In this document: positions 4,943 through 5,558 of the stretch, one piece after another
Layout of the letters: each line of letters begins with the position of its first letter
Position numbering within the stretch: the stretch's first letter is position 1
Origin: Candidatus Heimdallarchaeota archaeon
Lineage (GTDB): Archaea; Asgardarchaeota; Heimdallarchaeia; Heimdallarchaeales; Heimdallarchaeaceae
Length of the DNA: 5,558 nt
Reading direction: 5' to 3'
Assembly (NCBI GenBank): GCA_030628305.1
Contig: DAOVRE010000125.1
Coordinates: 1 to 5,558 of the forward strand
Program-made: the position numbers and the translations under genes
Notes under the pieces: model-generated
Database searches by the model: none
What the model was told of the DNA's origin: nothing
What the model saw: only the letters and a program-made list of their open reading frames with translations

Positions 4943-5558
4943 ATGTCTTTTATGTTAAGAAGAATATACGATGGATTTCTGTTTAAACCTGATAGGTTTC
5001 ATATCCATCCTTTGCTTGGGTTAACAATTATTATTCTACAATTTGGTTTTCTAATACCTAACATCAATTGGTCTCTTGCACTTCTCCTCTCATTTGTTAT
5101 TCTTGAGAATATACTATTTAAAAATATTAGAGGAGCACTTAGCATTCTGTGGTCACTCCTACCCGTCATTGTAATTCTTGGTGGTTTAACTTATCTTTTT
5201 GGAGGATGGATACTTTGTTTTCGAGTACTATCTAGATTCCTTATTGGAGCAATAGGTTTTTCCTTTTTCTTTACCTCAACCAATCCATCAGATCTAACTA
5301 GATCTTTAGAAAAACTGCATATTGGATCAAAAGTAGCGCTAATACCTTCCTTAGCTCTAGTAATAATACCTCGAATTGCTAAAGATTCTGAAGATACGTT
5401 TAACACTCTACGTTTAAGAGGTGAAATTCAAGGAGGGTTTTACCGTTGGTTACCAAAAACATTAGCGATTCTTATTGCTTCGGTAATCTATAGATCGGAA
5501 TTCTTAGCTCAATCACTTTATTTCAGAGGATTTGGTATCCAAAAAAGAACTCATTACA
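4943..5558 (+). CDS. ecfT: ECF transporter transmembrane coupling protein EcfT, 3' end cut off
   Basis: The frame opens at ATG 4943, immediately after the ATPase stop (TAG 4940-4942), and runs 205 codons to the right edge without a stop. Hydrophobic segments lie near residues 24-38, 43-58, 66-86, 90-110 and 130-143. Family hallmarks are TNPSDLTRSLEKLHI (113-127), a counterpart of the usual T-x-P-x-D-L-x-x-x-L-E-K-L motif, and two coupling helices ending in Arg-Gly motifs: LRLRGE (156-161) and YFRGFG (193-198). These motifs in known EcfT proteins dock into the ATPase grooves and transmit ATP-driven motion to the S component. The alanine of the usual Ala-Arg-Gly motif is Leu158 in the first and Phe194 in the second. 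Family members are usually about 250-270 residues, so roughly the last quarter is missing. The gene completes an S-A-T operon. Confidence 0.88.
   Translation, partial: MSFMLRRIYDGFLFKPDRFHIHPLLGLTIIILQFGFLIPNINWSLALLLSFVILENILFKNIRGALSILWSLLPVIVILGGLTYLFGGWILCFRVLSRFLIGAIGFSFFFTSTNPSDLTRSLEKLHIGSKVALIPSLALVIIPRIAKDSEDTFNTLRLRGEIQGGFYRWLPKTLAILIASVIYRSEFLAQSLYFRGFGIQKRTHY

Noticed and set aside
5191..5406. Open frame on the minus strand at the right end
   Set aside because: It is antisense to ecfT, whose plus-strand frame is open from 4943 to the edge and carries EcfT motifs.

Overview
The window is AT-rich and reads as archaeal. Start codons sit about 20 to 27 bases downstream of TATA-like boxes, several genes look leaderless, and a longin-like small protein is encoded beside a membrane protein. 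That last trait, with the low GC content, makes me favour an Asgard-type archaeon (Heimdallarchaeia-like). This placement is inference; no marker gene fixes the lineage.

Layout. The left end (1-632) is a minus-strand pair: a longin/roadblock-fold-like protein of 148 residues with a GTG start, followed after 4 bases by a membrane protein that runs off the window. A short divergent promoter region (633-714) separates it from the plus strand. The plus strand starts with an unrecognised 65-residue protein (715-912). Next comes a 447-residue fusion (952-2295): an N-terminal four-cysteine zinc ribbon, a threonine-synthase-like (fold type II PLP) domain, and a C-terminal PadR-like winged helix. The PLP domain has Arg96 where the Schiff-base lysine should be and has lost other PLP contacts, so it is probably a ligand-sensing pseudoenzyme used as a transcription regulator.

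After a T-rich terminator and a promoter containing a near-perfect palindrome, there is an ECF-type (energy-coupling factor) importer operon: S component (2420-3268), both ATPases fused in one chain (3302-4942), and the transmembrane coupling protein EcfT (4943 to the right edge, incomplete). The S-A-T order with tight spacing indicates a dedicated transporter, not a shared energising module.

Working model. The pseudo-threonine-synthase/winged-helix protein may control the ECF transporter and itself. The palindrome lies at the expected promoter-proximal position of the transporter operon, and a second inverted repeat lies at the regulator's own start. The transported substrate cannot be read from the sequence. 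Vitamin B6 or an amino-acid-related compound is a natural guess given the PLP-fold sensor, but this is only a hypothesis.
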